From: Flavobacteriaceae bacterium
GTDB lineage: Bacteria > Bacteroidota > Bacteroidia > Flavobacteriales > Flavobacteriaceae
Direction: 5' to 3'
Length of the DNA: 44,047 bases
Assembly (NCBI GenBank): GCA_002707745.1
Contig: PANU01000027.1
Location: 1-44,047, forward strand
A program made the translations under genes and the position numbers. Position 1 is the stretch's first letter. Each line of letters opens with the position of its first letter. Below, piece by piece: positions 17,380-26,047 of this stretch. The notes beneath the pieces were generated by a model. The model was not told where the DNA came from and did not search any database. It worked only from the letters and a program-made list of their open reading frames with translations.

Positions 17380-18565
17380 CCACCCCCAGTACCTCAAAAT
17401 ACAAGGCTTCCATTCCCGCTACCATCTGCTTCTCACTATGTTTAGACATTACCCGCTTCCTAGCTTGCAGTCTTTGTTCATTTATAATAGGCAGAGGAGT
17501 TTTGGCAAAGGAACGTATGGCTTGAGCCATCCGCTCGGCATCCCGGGTTGGGATAAGAATACCTGTAGTTTCGTCCACCAATTCGTTAACACCACCACAA
17601 TTTGTAGCAACTACGGGCACACCCAACGCCATGGCTTCTATTAATACATTAGGTAATCCTTCTTCCAAAGAGGGAAGCAAAAAAATATCACTTTGCATCA
17701 TAAGCTCATAAACTTTTTGTTGATTCACTTTTGGCAAAATAGTTACAGAGGCTTCTAAGTTGTAGTTAGCTACCAGGTATTCCAGTTCTTCATTTCCGCT
17801 TCCACCAACAATATTATAGTGAAATAAAACCCCTTGTCTCTGTAATAAGTTCATTGCTTTTAAGGCGTAATCGTAGCCTTTTTTCCAATGTGGCCTGCCT
17901 ATAGAGATGATCTGTAACTTTTCATTTCTCGTATACGTTTCGGAAAAAGGAAGCTGATTAAACGTAAAGCCAGAATATACAACCCTGTCTATTTTTTGAG
18001 GGTTTGCGTACACTTTATTGCTTGTTTTGGTCATGGCTTTGGAAACCGAGTGAAATCCATGAATCTTCGGATATACTTTTTGTAAATAGGTTAGATTTTC
18101 CACATCTACAAAGGGGCGTACATTATTTTGATAGCCACGCTGACTTAACACAACCTTTATAGCAGGATTTTCAAATAACTTTTCGCACCACGGAAGCAAC
18201 GATGGCCATTGTATGTGAAAAATATGAGGTTTGTATAGGGATATGGCAGTTAAAAGGTTTAGCTGTTGTAACCGTTGTTTTTTAAAGGTGAACATCCCGT
18301 TTATATATGTAATAAAAACACTAAAATCGCCTTTTAGAAACAAAGCCTTAACCGCAAAACCAAAGCTAAGCCAATACAGTCTGGCGGTATGGGAAGTACT
18401 ACCTAAAGCGACATAAGTTACATTCGGGATTTTATGGGAAAGTTGTTCGTTAAAACCAAAAACAAATACATTTTGGGTAGTAGAAAGCCCATGAATTAAT
18501 CTATTGATAAATGCCGTGGTCTTAAATGTACCATCAAAAATTGCTATGTTCAATCCCGTTCTCAA
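17375..18565 (-). CDS. Glycosyltransferase family 4
   Basis: A 396-residue GT4 enzyme. Landmarks are SVSKAMTK (173-180), GRPHWKKG (223-230) and the donor site PSLEEGLPNVLIEAMALGVP (298-317) with CGG after it. The stop codon falls inside repeat copy B, so the last codon or codons may have been changed by the insertion, but the C-terminal helix looks complete. It overlaps the upstream GT92-like gene by ATGA. The 17.3-18.6 kb part is the last minus-strand gene before the DUF559 block, and its transcript meets the convergent DUF559 gene. Confidence 0.9.
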   Translation of the reverse strand: MRTGLNIAIFDGTFKTTAFINRLIHGLSTTQNVFVFGFNEQLSHKIPNVTYVALGSTSHTARLYWLSFGFAVKALFLKGDFSVFITYINGMFTFKKQRLQQLNLLTAISLYKPHIFHIQWPSLLPWCEKLFENPAIKVVLSQRGYQNNVRPFVDVENLTYLQKVYPKIHGFHSVSKAMTKTSNKVYANPQKIDRVVYSGFTFNQLPFSETYTRNEKLQIISIGRPHWKKGYDYALKAMNLLQRQGVLFHYNIVGGSGNEELEYLVANYNLEASVTILPKVNQQKVYELMMQSDIFLLPSLEEGLPNVLIEAMALGVPVVATNCGGVNELVDETTGILIPTRDAERMAQAIRSFAKTPLPIINEQRLQARKRVMSKHSEKQMVAGMEALYFEVLGVD

Positions 18566-19569
18566 AGGTTGTGTAGGTATTTATCAAAAACTTGTTGCAC
18601 TGAAGTAATTTCGGTTAATGGAGCTGGAGTTCTACTAAAAAAACCCAGGTATTTGTTCTTTTTCAGGTACTTCACTTCTTTTTGGGAAAACAGCAGGTTT
18701 TGCTTGAAATAAGCATATAATTCGTCCTGCTTCATACCGCTATTATTTACTATCTCACGCAATAAAAGCTTGAGGCTGTTTACGCTAGTTCCGCTTAAAA
18801 AAGTGGTGGGGCGATTGGAGAAATTAGTAAATTTCTTAATAAAGTCCGGTGCATCGTACGCATGGTAATGGAGCACATAACCTTTCTTAATACTATTTGG
18901 TTTTGTTCCATCTTTTTTTACGTACCTATGCACATTATGTGGAATAATATTGCGGCCTACCCTAACAGCTCCTTTCCCTAAATGTTGTCCAAACCAATAC
19001 GAATAGCGTTGCTGTTTCTTTGTGGCCGGGTTATACACTTTTTTGGTTATATTTTTGAATCGGTTCCCAAAAGCGGGCTGTGTCTTAAAAAGTGTTTCTT
19101 CCGAAAAAATCGAGTTGTACTCCACCCTTTGGGACAATACTTCGAGCGTTTTTAGGTACACAAGATCCACCGAAGGTTCCACCGTTTCAAAAAATGGTTG
19201 CACCCGAGATGGGGAGTCTTTTATCGTGCATACTAGTTCATCTGCATCTATCGAAATAAGCCAATCTATCCCCATGACTTCACTTTTACGCAAGGCATCG
19301 TAGGTATGCAGGCACTGTCTGGCGGTATGGTGTTCTGTAGCTTTACTGGTAAACTTTTCCAGAAAAGGAACGTGTAAAAAGGTGTTTGGAGACAACGAAT
19401 CCTGTATAGTTACAAAATCTAAATCCTGAATGGATGTTTTTCCCGAATCGGTGGTATTGTCAAAATACACAAACACATGACGTATGCCAATAGCGTGGTG
19501 GTACAGCAAATTGGAACGCAACAAACGCGCTTCATTTTTTACTGTTAACACCATGGCTACGTGTATCAT
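18562..19569 (-). CDS. GT92/Glyco_tranf_2_4-type glycosyltransferase
   Basis: The 335-residue protein begins with AMVLTVKNEARLLRSNLLYH (5-24), followed by a loop on HAIGIRHVFVYFDN. This is the signature of the GT92 (formerly DUF23) and Glyco_tranf_2_4 group. The metal-binding Asp-Ala-Asp is at 108-110 in SIDADELV. Two conserved His-rich positions (HNVHRYVKKDG and LHYHAYDAP) follow, as in that group. No membrane segment is seen. It probably transfers a hexose in the cytoplasm, but the donor is unknown. It lies 5 bases after a GT2 gene and overlaps the next GT4 by ATGA. Confidence 0.82.
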   Translation of the reverse strand: MIHVAMVLTVKNEARLLRSNLLYHHAIGIRHVFVYFDNTTDSGKTSIQDLDFVTIQDSLSPNTFLHVPFLEKFTSKATEHHTARQCLHTYDALRKSEVMGIDWLISIDADELVCTIKDSPSRVQPFFETVEPSVDLVYLKTLEVLSQRVEYNSIFSEETLFKTQPAFGNRFKNITKKVYNPATKKQQRYSYWFGQHLGKGAVRVGRNIIPHNVHRYVKKDGTKPNSIKKGYVLHYHAYDAPDFIKKFTNFSNRPTTFLSGTSVNSLKLLLREIVNNSGMKQDELYAYFKQNLLFSQKEVKYLKKNKYLGFFSRTPAPLTEITSVQQVFDKYLHNL

Positions 19570-19574
19570 ATTTG

Positions 19575-20462
19575 CTATCCTATAAACAATTTATATTGAT
19601 AGTAAAGATACAGCTTGAGGTACGTTAACGACAACTTTTCTTTCCTGGAAATCCTATCCCGCACCCGATGAAAAAAACGTTGTATATAGAGTGAGCTAAG
19701 AGCATCAACAGCTGGTCCTTCTACCTTTTGTACATAGGTAATAAATTTCATGTGTTCATAAAAATACCTAGCGAGGTACTGTAAATCTTTAGAGGCCAGA
19801 TGAGAAACCCCAGCTCCCTCTTTCCTAAAATAATTTGTTGTGGTTACGTTTAAATGTAGTTTTTTTCCTTGAAAAAATTCATAATAAAAAACACGGTCTC
19901 CTATGAGGGAGAAATTGGTAAAGATTGCTTTTCGCAATGCCGTGCTCTTTATTTGTTTAAACAAAGTGCTACTTACGTTTAGGATAGGGCAATATAAAAG
20001 GGACGCTATATCCAATACCGGGATGGTATCATCTTTAAACGCCGGATGTTTTACTTCTTTTCCGGGGCTGCCTTGTTGTAATGTTTCAGTATAAGCCACT
20101 GCCACATCGTACCTTTGAAGCGAATGTACCAGCTGCTCTAAGAGGTTTAACGCACAGGTGTCGTCACTCTCGGCAATCCAAAAATAATCGCCCTTAGCTA
20201 ACATCATACCCTTTTTCCATTGTAAAAAAGGTGAGCCACTATTTTCTCCGTTAATTACAAAATGAGCGGTTTTTGGATGGTTTCTATACTGTTCTAAAAC
20301 AGCAACACTCTCATCTGTGGAGCAGTCGTCCAAGAGGATCACTTCAATGTTTTTATAGGATTGGTTATAAATACTTGCTAACCGTTCTGGCAAAAACGCA
20401 GCGTGATTATAGTTGGGTACTATAATGGAAATCAAGGGATTTTTGGGAGGGGCTTCACTCAT
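19575..20462 (-). CDS. Glycosyltransferase family 2
   Basis: A single GT-A domain of 295 residues: LISIIVPNYNHAAFLPERL (10-28), VILLDDCSTDES (41-52) and the metal site WIAESDD (95-101). The SGSPFLQWKKG stretch after the nucleotide-binding half is shared with the GT2 gene at 25109-26035, so the two are paralogues within the locus. The start directly abuts the methyltransferase stop codon at 20463. It would add a sugar to the growing repeat. Confidence 0.9.
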   Translation of the reverse strand: MSEAPPKNPLISIIVPNYNHAAFLPERLASIYNQSYKNIEVILLDDCSTDESVAVLEQYRNHPKTAHFVINGENSGSPFLQWKKGMMLAKGDYFWIAESDDTCALNLLEQLVHSLQRYDVAVAYTETLQQGSPGKEVKHPAFKDDTIPVLDIASLLYCPILNVSSTLFKQIKSTALRKAIFTNFSLIGDRVFYYEFFQGKKLHLNVTTTNYFRKEGAGVSHLASKDLQYLARYFYEHMKFITYVQKVEGPAVDALSSLYIQRFFHRVRDRISRKEKLSLTYLKLYLYYQYKLFIG

Positions 20463-21170
20463 TTATTTCTTTTTTGCGAGCACGCATTGGTGTAGCCCAA
20501 ATCCCAGTTTAGACAACAAAGTATTACGTAGGTTTTCCAGCCCTAGTTTTTTTGCACCTCCAATAAAGAATCTGTGGTTTACCCATTTAAAATAGCCTAA
20601 GTTTCCGAAATTAAAAATGATGGTCTCATAAGTAATTATATCGAACTTTGCGTTTATCAGCTTTTTTAATTCGTCTGGGGTCAAAACTTTTTCAATGGGC
20701 TGTTGTGACCAGTTGCCTCCTTCCATATGGTCAAAAACTTTTTTATTAGGAGTGGTAAGTATTAAATAGCCTCCTTTTTTTAAAATAGCCGCTGCCACTT
20801 CAATATAGGCTGGTTGGTCTTCAATATGTTCAATAACCTCCTGAGAGATCACAAGATCGTACTGTTGTTGCTTAAATGGAAACTCCAAAACATTCCCTTG
20901 ATGAAACACCGTGTCTGGGTATTTCTCCTGGGCTATCCGCACTGCTTCTTCAGAAAGTTCAATACCTTCGGCTGGGGTAAATTCTCCTATAAAAGAGATA
21001 AACCTACCATCTCCACACCCCAGGTCTATTGTTAAGGGTAGTTTCAGCTTGCGTTTTACCACAGTGAAATACTCCATAATCTTAGTTGCACGGCGAAGCT
21101 TCAGCGAATTGAGAAAGGATTTCTTTGCCCACCGGTCGTCGTAAAACTTTATTTGATCTTTAATTTCCAT
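20463..21170 (-). CDS. Class I SAM-dependent methyltransferase
   Basis: A 235-residue enzyme of the Methyltransf_11/23 type: motif I DLGCGDGRF (49-57), the acidic end of strand 2 EGIELSEEA (68-76), and EVIEHIED (111-118) followed by GGYLILTTPN (133-142). The fold is complete. It is of a different type from the two FkbM enzymes. The target could be a sugar hydroxyl or carboxyl group, or a lipid carrier-bound intermediate. The position between two GT2 genes supports a role in glycan modification, but this is inference. Confidence 0.88.
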   Translation of the reverse strand: MEIKDQIKFYDDRWAKKSFLNSLKLRRATKIMEYFTVVKRKLKLPLTIDLGCGDGRFISFIGEFTPAEGIELSEEAVRIAQEKYPDTVFHQGNVLEFPFKQQQYDLVISQEVIEHIEDQPAYIEVAAAILKKGGYLILTTPNKKVFDHMEGGNWSQQPIEKVLTPDELKKLINAKFDIITYETIIFNFGNLGYFKWVNHRFFIGGAKKLGLENLRNTLLSKLGFGLHQCVLAKKK

Positions 21171-21173
21171 AGG

Positions 21174-22007
21174 TTAGCTCATAAGTTTTTTAGCTTCCTT
21201 CCACAGTTTATATTTGGAGCGCACGTAACTAAATTCTCCCACTGCCTTGTAAAATCTCCTTTTATACCTATTTAAAATAGATGTTCGTAGCGCTGCAGCC
21301 AATTCTTCCGAAAAATGTTCTTTACACATCCAATAAGAGTGTACATCCAACATTAAGGTACGGCTACCTATGTCTCTAGAGCCCCCTTCGGCGTTAACAG
21401 CGTGTAATAACTTGGCCTTGGCATTGTACCAAACCGGATAGCCCAATTTTAAACATTTAATAGCCAACTCACGATCTTCACCCGCTCCAGTTGGATCAAA
21501 ATCTTGATTGAATCCGCCAATAGCATCAAGTACCCCCCGTGTAATCGCCATACATCCTCCCGGTATGCCCAAAGTAATTCTCGATATACTATGGTTGGGA
21601 TTACTTACAATGACCTTTAAAAAGTTATCGCTTGGTTTGCTCAAGTAGTCGTGGGTATCGTTCACATAATTTCCTTCAGGATCGCAGATGGCTCCAGCCA
21701 CCACCGGAAACTCTCCCGACCGAATAGGCTGGGTTATTTCACGAATAAAATCGGCGCCAATTCGTGCGTCGTCATCTAAGAATACTAAAATATCGCCTTT
21801 TGCATTCGCAACACCTATGTTTCTAGATATGCAAGGGCCAGTAGCTTCTACCAAAATATGTTGGCAACCTTCAAGCGGTTCGGGCGAAGGCGACTGATCT
21901 ACAACAATCACTTCATAGACCGTTTCGACGTTTTGATTTAAAACATCTTGAAGCAGTAGTTTTATATATTCCGGTCTATTTCGAGTAGGTATTATTATAC
22001 TTATCAT
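21174..22007 (-). CDS. Glycosyltransferase family 2
   Basis: From the ATG at 22007 the protein begins MISIIIPTRNRPEY, the standard GT2 start. A longer frame to 22055 would need a TTG start and adds 16 residues with no family match, so it is not chosen. The metal site FLDDDARIGADF has DDD at 78-80 and a later GGFNQDFDPTGAGEDREL contains the catalytic-base region. At 277 residues this is a normal single-domain enzyme. It ends 3 bases before the methyltransferase. It differs in type from the ESDD enzymes nearby. Confidence 0.88.
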   Translation of the reverse strand: MISIIIPTRNRPEYIKLLLQDVLNQNVETVYEVIVVDQSPSPEPLEGCQHILVEATGPCISRNIGVANAKGDILVFLDDDARIGADFIREITQPIRSGEFPVVAGAICDPEGNYVNDTHDYLSKPSDNFLKVIVSNPNHSISRITLGIPGGCMAITRGVLDAIGGFNQDFDPTGAGEDRELAIKCLKLGYPVWYNAKAKLLHAVNAEGGSRDIGSRTLMLDVHSYWMCKEHFSEELAAALRTSILNRYKRRFYKAVGEFSYVRSKYKLWKEAKKLMS

Positions 22008-22055
22008 AAACGCACAACTTTCATCTGCAAAATAGAACTTTTTATTCCAAATCAA

Positions 22056-23057
22056 TTAACTATTGAAATCAAAATTTTCTAACATTTTCATTGCTTTCTC
22101 TTGAAAATGCACCCGAAGTTTATTAGTGGGCAAAGGAGCAAAACGGTTTACGGCAGCTACCCATCTCAATTGTTTATACAACGAATGGAACGATTTACCT
22201 AGGATGTGTTCTAATCTTTTAATTATGAAAACACTGGTGTGCCTATCATTGTGCTGTAACGCTGAAAAATAAATTCGGAGAATGCGTTTCAATCTGGTTT
22301 TGAAAATATCCTGATACTGCGTGGTTTTGCTCATCGAAAGCATATCTAGATAAATGGTTGCTCGCGACCATTTAAATTGGCTATTGTACTGTTCGTCCTT
22401 TTTAGATTTACTATCTTCTGTAAAGACATAAGAAAAAAGCTGTCTTTCAGTATATCCAATCTCGTTGGCTTCCACCACTTTGATTATCTGCAGCAGGAAG
22501 TCGGTTTCTTGTCCGCGGTGCAATTGCTCATCAAAACGAAGGTTATGCTGATGCACAAAATCCTTTTTAAGGATAAAGGCATTTGTGATAATTTCTGAGC
22601 TATTTTCGGCCACTTGGGTGAATAAATCTGCCTCAAAATTTTGGCGAAGTGGTTCTTCGGATTGGTCTAGCGGATTCATCTTCTTCCCTGAGCAAATACA
22701 GACTTGAAGTGTTTGGTTTTCTGAAAAAAGTTGCAGTTGTGCTTGAAGTTTATCGGGATGCATCCAATCGTCACTGTCGAACCAATTAATCAAGTTTCCT
22801 TTAGCAATATCCAGACCGTAGTTTCTAGCGCCATTCCCCCCGGATTGATATGAGTCTGGTCGGTGTACATACGTAAATCTGTCATCCAATTTACAGTAGT
22901 GTTTCATCAACTGATCAGTGTTATCTTCGCTACCATCATCTACCACAATACATTCCCAGTAGATATAGGTTTGCGCCAATACACTGTTTAGCGTTTTGCC
23001 TAAAATCGATGCGCGATTATAGGTGGGGATGATAATAGAAACCAAAGGGAGATACAT
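22056..23057 (-). CDS. Glycosyltransferase family 2 (paralogue of the next upstream gene)
   Basis: A 333-residue GT2 with VSIIIPTYNRASILGKTL (6-23), WECIVVDDGSEDNTD (34-48) and the metal site WFDSDDWM (92-99). It shares with 23073-24014 the order of these motifs and the phrases LAQTY, HWECIVVDD or YWECIVVDD and RFTYV-x-RP, so the pair probably came from a tandem duplication. The C-terminal 100 residues are more divergent, which suggests different acceptors. Confidence 0.9.
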   Translation of the reverse strand: MYLPLVSIIIPTYNRASILGKTLNSVLAQTYIYWECIVVDDGSEDNTDQLMKHYCKLDDRFTYVHRPDSYQSGGNGARNYGLDIAKGNLINWFDSDDWMHPDKLQAQLQLFSENQTLQVCICSGKKMNPLDQSEEPLRQNFEADLFTQVAENSSEIITNAFILKKDFVHQHNLRFDEQLHRGQETDFLLQIIKVVEANEIGYTERQLFSYVFTEDSKSKKDEQYNSQFKWSRATIYLDMLSMSKTTQYQDIFKTRLKRILRIYFSALQHNDRHTSVFIIKRLEHILGKSFHSLYKQLRWVAAVNRFAPLPTNKLRVHFQEKAMKMLENFDFNS

Positions 23058-23072
23058 AAAAAATCATTTGAA

Positions 23073-24014
23073 TTACAGCGCTTGTTTTTTAAAACTATTT
23101 CTAAAATAGTAGCCTTTATTAAACAGGCGTTTTGCATACAACATCATAAAAAAATTAGCTCTGGCGTTTCTAAAATTCGCTTGCAATGCTTTTAAAAACA
23201 ACGCCTTGTCTGATATAAAAAATTGCCCATGCCTAAAAATAAGCTTTATACATTTATACAGCAACTGCCGCTTCGTATCATCGGCCAAGGTTTCTTCAAG
23301 ATCTTTGTAGGTTTCCCAACACGAATGGAATACACTCTCTAGTTCTTCGTTTTTACTTTTTAAGGTACTGCGAATGGATTCGGTATGGATACGTCTTAAT
23401 GACACTTCCTTCGCTATAAAAATAGCATGATCGGATTTAGAAATTAATTTTGAAAAATAATTGTATTCCTGCCCAGATTTCAAGTTTTCGTTAAATCGAA
23501 TGGACGTTGCCAACTCCCTTTTTATACACACATCAAGGGTAAGCCAATTAATATTTTGAACGATATAATTGTGTGCGTTTATGGCGTGCTCATCGAAGGC
23601 ATAGTAATGTTTGGGCAGCGGTTTTCCTTCGGTTAAATTTTTTGTTTTTGTAATACAGTAATCACAGTCGTTTTTTAACATAGTTGCCACCTTTACTTCC
23701 ACATGGTTTGCCGTCATAAGATCGTCGCTATCAAAAAATATTACATAGGATCCTTTCGCTTTTTTTAATCCTATATTCCTGCATACATTGCCTCCTTTAG
23801 GACGTTGTGCAGGCCGCTTTACATATGTAAAACGATTGTCTTTTCTGGTATAGGCTGCCATGAGATCATCGGTAGCATCGGTACTGCTATCGTCAACTAC
23901 AATACATTCCCAATGGGTGTAGGTTTGCGCCAAGATAGAATCTAGGGTTTCTCCGATAAGATGGGCTCGGTTATAGGTGGGGATTATGATGGAAATTAAG
24001 GCGTTTGGTATCAT
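23073..24014 (-). CDS. Glycosyltransferase family 2
   Basis: A 313-residue GT-A enzyme: ISIIIPTYNRAHLIGETLDS (7-26), WECIVVDDSSTDATDD (35-50) and the metal site FFDSDDLM (93-100). It lies 8 bases after the GT4 gene at 24023-25105 and is followed after 15 bases by its paralogue. The C-terminus (residues 240-313) is basic and helical with no membrane segment. The sugar transferred cannot be inferred. Confidence 0.9.
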   Translation of the reverse strand: MIPNALISIIIPTYNRAHLIGETLDSILAQTYTHWECIVVDDSSTDATDDLMAAYTRKDNRFTYVKRPAQRPKGGNVCRNIGLKKAKGSYVIFFDSDDLMTANHVEVKVATMLKNDCDYCITKTKNLTEGKPLPKHYYAFDEHAINAHNYIVQNINWLTLDVCIKRELATSIRFNENLKSGQEYNYFSKLISKSDHAIFIAKEVSLRRIHTESIRSTLKSKNEELESVFHSCWETYKDLEETLADDTKRQLLYKCIKLIFRHGQFFISDKALFLKALQANFRNARANFFMMLYAKRLFNKGYYFRNSFKKQAL

Positions 24015-24022
24015 ACAAATTA

Positions 24023-25105
24023 CTAGAGTGCTTCCTTGAGTATTGTGGTTAATCCGTTAAGATGTGCTTGTTGCGAAAAATTCTTGGTAATATGTTCCTT
24101 ACCGGTAACGCCCATCGCTTTTGCTTCTTCAGGATTTCGCAACGTATGCAGCATATGTTGTGCCATGGCAGCGGCATCGCGTTCTTTGCAAAGCAGGCCC
24201 GTTTTTTTGTGGACGATCACATCTGGAATTCCCGCATGCGTTGTACTGATTACCGCCAAACCTGCGCCACTGGCTTCTAAAATAGAGACAGGCGTTCCTT
24301 CCATATCCCCATCGATAGCCTCTATAGAATGTTGCACATAGGCAATAGAATTTCGCAGGTATTCTTGATAGATTGTATGGTTAATTCTTCCTACAAAATC
24401 TACGGAACCCTCAACACCCATGGCATGTGCCAAATCTTTGGAACTATCGAGCAACGGACCATCACCTGCGCAAACCAGCTTCGCATCGGGGAACTCTTTT
24501 AAGACTTTGGAAAACGCGAGCAAGAGCACATGGGGCGCTTTTTTCTCTACAAACCGACCGATAAATACAAATTGCTGTGATGCATAGGTGGGTTGTACTT
24601 CTAAAAAGGAATCTGCAGGACCGTAAGTGTTATATCTGATCTTATCTTCAGGACAACCGAGGGCTACCAAACGTTTGGTCATTTCATGGCTTACCGAAAC
24701 CACCGTGGTCTTTTCATATGAAAACATTTTTGTATAGCACTTACCATACTTTTCCAAGACGCTCTTGCGCACGGCATCGTGACCGTGAAAGTGAACCACT
24801 AGGGGCAGGTTTAAAATGCTACAGCTCTCTAGCATCACTGTACCAATCATTCCGTATTGAGCTAGGACAACTTGAATGTTCTGTTTTTTAAATTCTTTGA
24901 TAATCCGCTTCTCGGGAGTAGCTTTATGCGAACGTACTTTTGAAAGTACTTTGCTAAAACCCAATTTGTTCGTAGTTTTTGACACAAAGGGTGCTTCTTT
25001 TACCCAATATTGAATGCAGTTGAACGGTAATTTATCAATTTGTGCTTTGATAAAGGTTTCACAAGTAGCGTAAGGTTTATTTGTTACAACAGCAATATTC
25101 AACAT
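24023..25105 (-). CDS. Glycosyltransferase family 4
   Basis: A 360-residue GT4: HFHGHD (105-110) in the acceptor half, SVSHEMTKRL (137-146), FIGRFVEKKAP (181-191), AGDGPLLD (213-220), and the donor site EGTPVSILEASGAGLAVIS (269-287). The longer acidic stretch EAIDGDMEGTP before the EX7E region is of the kind seen in GT4 enzymes of Bacteroidota capsule loci. Its start lies 3 bases from the stop of the upstream GT2. The donor is unknown. Confidence 0.9.
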   Translation of the reverse strand: MLNIAVVTNKPYATCETFIKAQIDKLPFNCIQYWVKEAPFVSKTTNKLGFSKVLSKVRSHKATPEKRIIKEFKKQNIQVVLAQYGMIGTVMLESCSILNLPLVVHFHGHDAVRKSVLEKYGKCYTKMFSYEKTTVVSVSHEMTKRLVALGCPEDKIRYNTYGPADSFLEVQPTYASQQFVFIGRFVEKKAPHVLLLAFSKVLKEFPDAKLVCAGDGPLLDSSKDLAHAMGVEGSVDFVGRINHTIYQEYLRNSIAYVQHSIEAIDGDMEGTPVSILEASGAGLAVISTTHAGIPDVIVHKKTGLLCKERDAAAMAQHMLHTLRNPEEAKAMGVTGKEHITKNFSQQAHLNGLTTILKEAL

Positions 25106-25108
25106 GGG

Positions 25109-26035
25109 CTACTTTTTCAATTTGAAGTTTAAGAACTCTAAAAGTAAAGAAAATCTATTTTTAGACGGTAGGCGTAATTTATAAAAACCGCTTTTAAAAA
25201 GTGACTTGACCGGATGGAGAGCAAACCATTTTTTTGTTAAAACGTCATTCTTGCTTTTATTAGTTAGTCCGAGTCTTTCGAAAACGTAATTTCTAATTGT
25301 GCATTCTTCTAATATACGTGTTTTCTTCTTTTTCTTAGTATCGTGTCTTCTTGTAATTGTGGTGTGATTTCGAAAATAATTTAGTGGTTCGGATTTAAAA
25401 AATAAATCGCTTTTTTCACATAACTTAATCCAAAAAAGCCAATCACCACACATTTTCATTTTTAAAAGGTTATCCGAAAATATGTTTTCATCAATTAAAT
25501 TGCGTTTGAAAAGCACCGCACTGGCATTAGGGATTACATTTTTTTCCAACATATATTTATTGATAAACTCAGTCCCTGTTAGTTCAAAATCATTTCGCCA
25601 GATATTTGGCCTGAATGATTTGGTGGTTGAAATTCTATTTAACAAAACTGCTCCTTTTTCATCCACATCGATGGTTTGTGTATAATAAACCCCTACATTT
25701 TTCCTAAGGCTGCCTACTAAGTGTTCTAAAAAAGTAGGCTCACAAAAGTCATCACTTTCAGCGATCCAAATATACTCACCCGTGGCGAGGCTAATACCCT
25801 TTTTCCATTGCATAAATGGACTTCCAGAATTGTGCGTATTTAAAACGAGATGTGCTACTTTCGAATGGCTTCTGAAACTTTTTAGAAATTCTTGGCTGCC
25901 ATCGGTAGAGGCATCGTCTAAAAGTATAACCTCATAATCTCCAAAAGTTTGATTAAATATGGAGTTTAAACGTTGCTCTAAGAACAGCTTATGGTTGTAA
26001 TTGGGAACTACTATAGAAATAAGTGAATTTACCAT
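25109..26035 (-). CDS. Glycosyltransferase family 2
   Basis: The 308-residue protein has LISIVVPNYNHKLFLEQRL (5-23), VILLDDASTDGS (36-47), SGSPFMQWKKG (70-80) and the metal site IAESDDFCEP (91-100). It is closely related to 19575-20462. The C-terminal end after residue 230 is rich in Lys and Arg, which could help membrane association. The gene lies 12 bases from the WbsX gene upstream. Confidence 0.9.
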   Translation of the reverse strand: MVNSLISIVVPNYNHKLFLEQRLNSIFNQTFGDYEVILLDDASTDGSQEFLKSFRSHSKVAHLVLNTHNSGSPFMQWKKGISLATGEYIWIAESDDFCEPTFLEHLVGSLRKNVGVYYTQTIDVDEKGAVLLNRISTTKSFRPNIWRNDFELTGTEFINKYMLEKNVIPNASAVLFKRNLIDENIFSDNLLKMKMCGDWLFWIKLCEKSDLFFKSEPLNYFRNHTTITRRHDTKKKKKTRILEECTIRNYVFERLGLTNKSKNDVLTKKWFALHPVKSLFKSGFYKLRLPSKNRFSLLLEFLNFKLKK

Positions 26036-26047
26036 AGACAGTTATTA

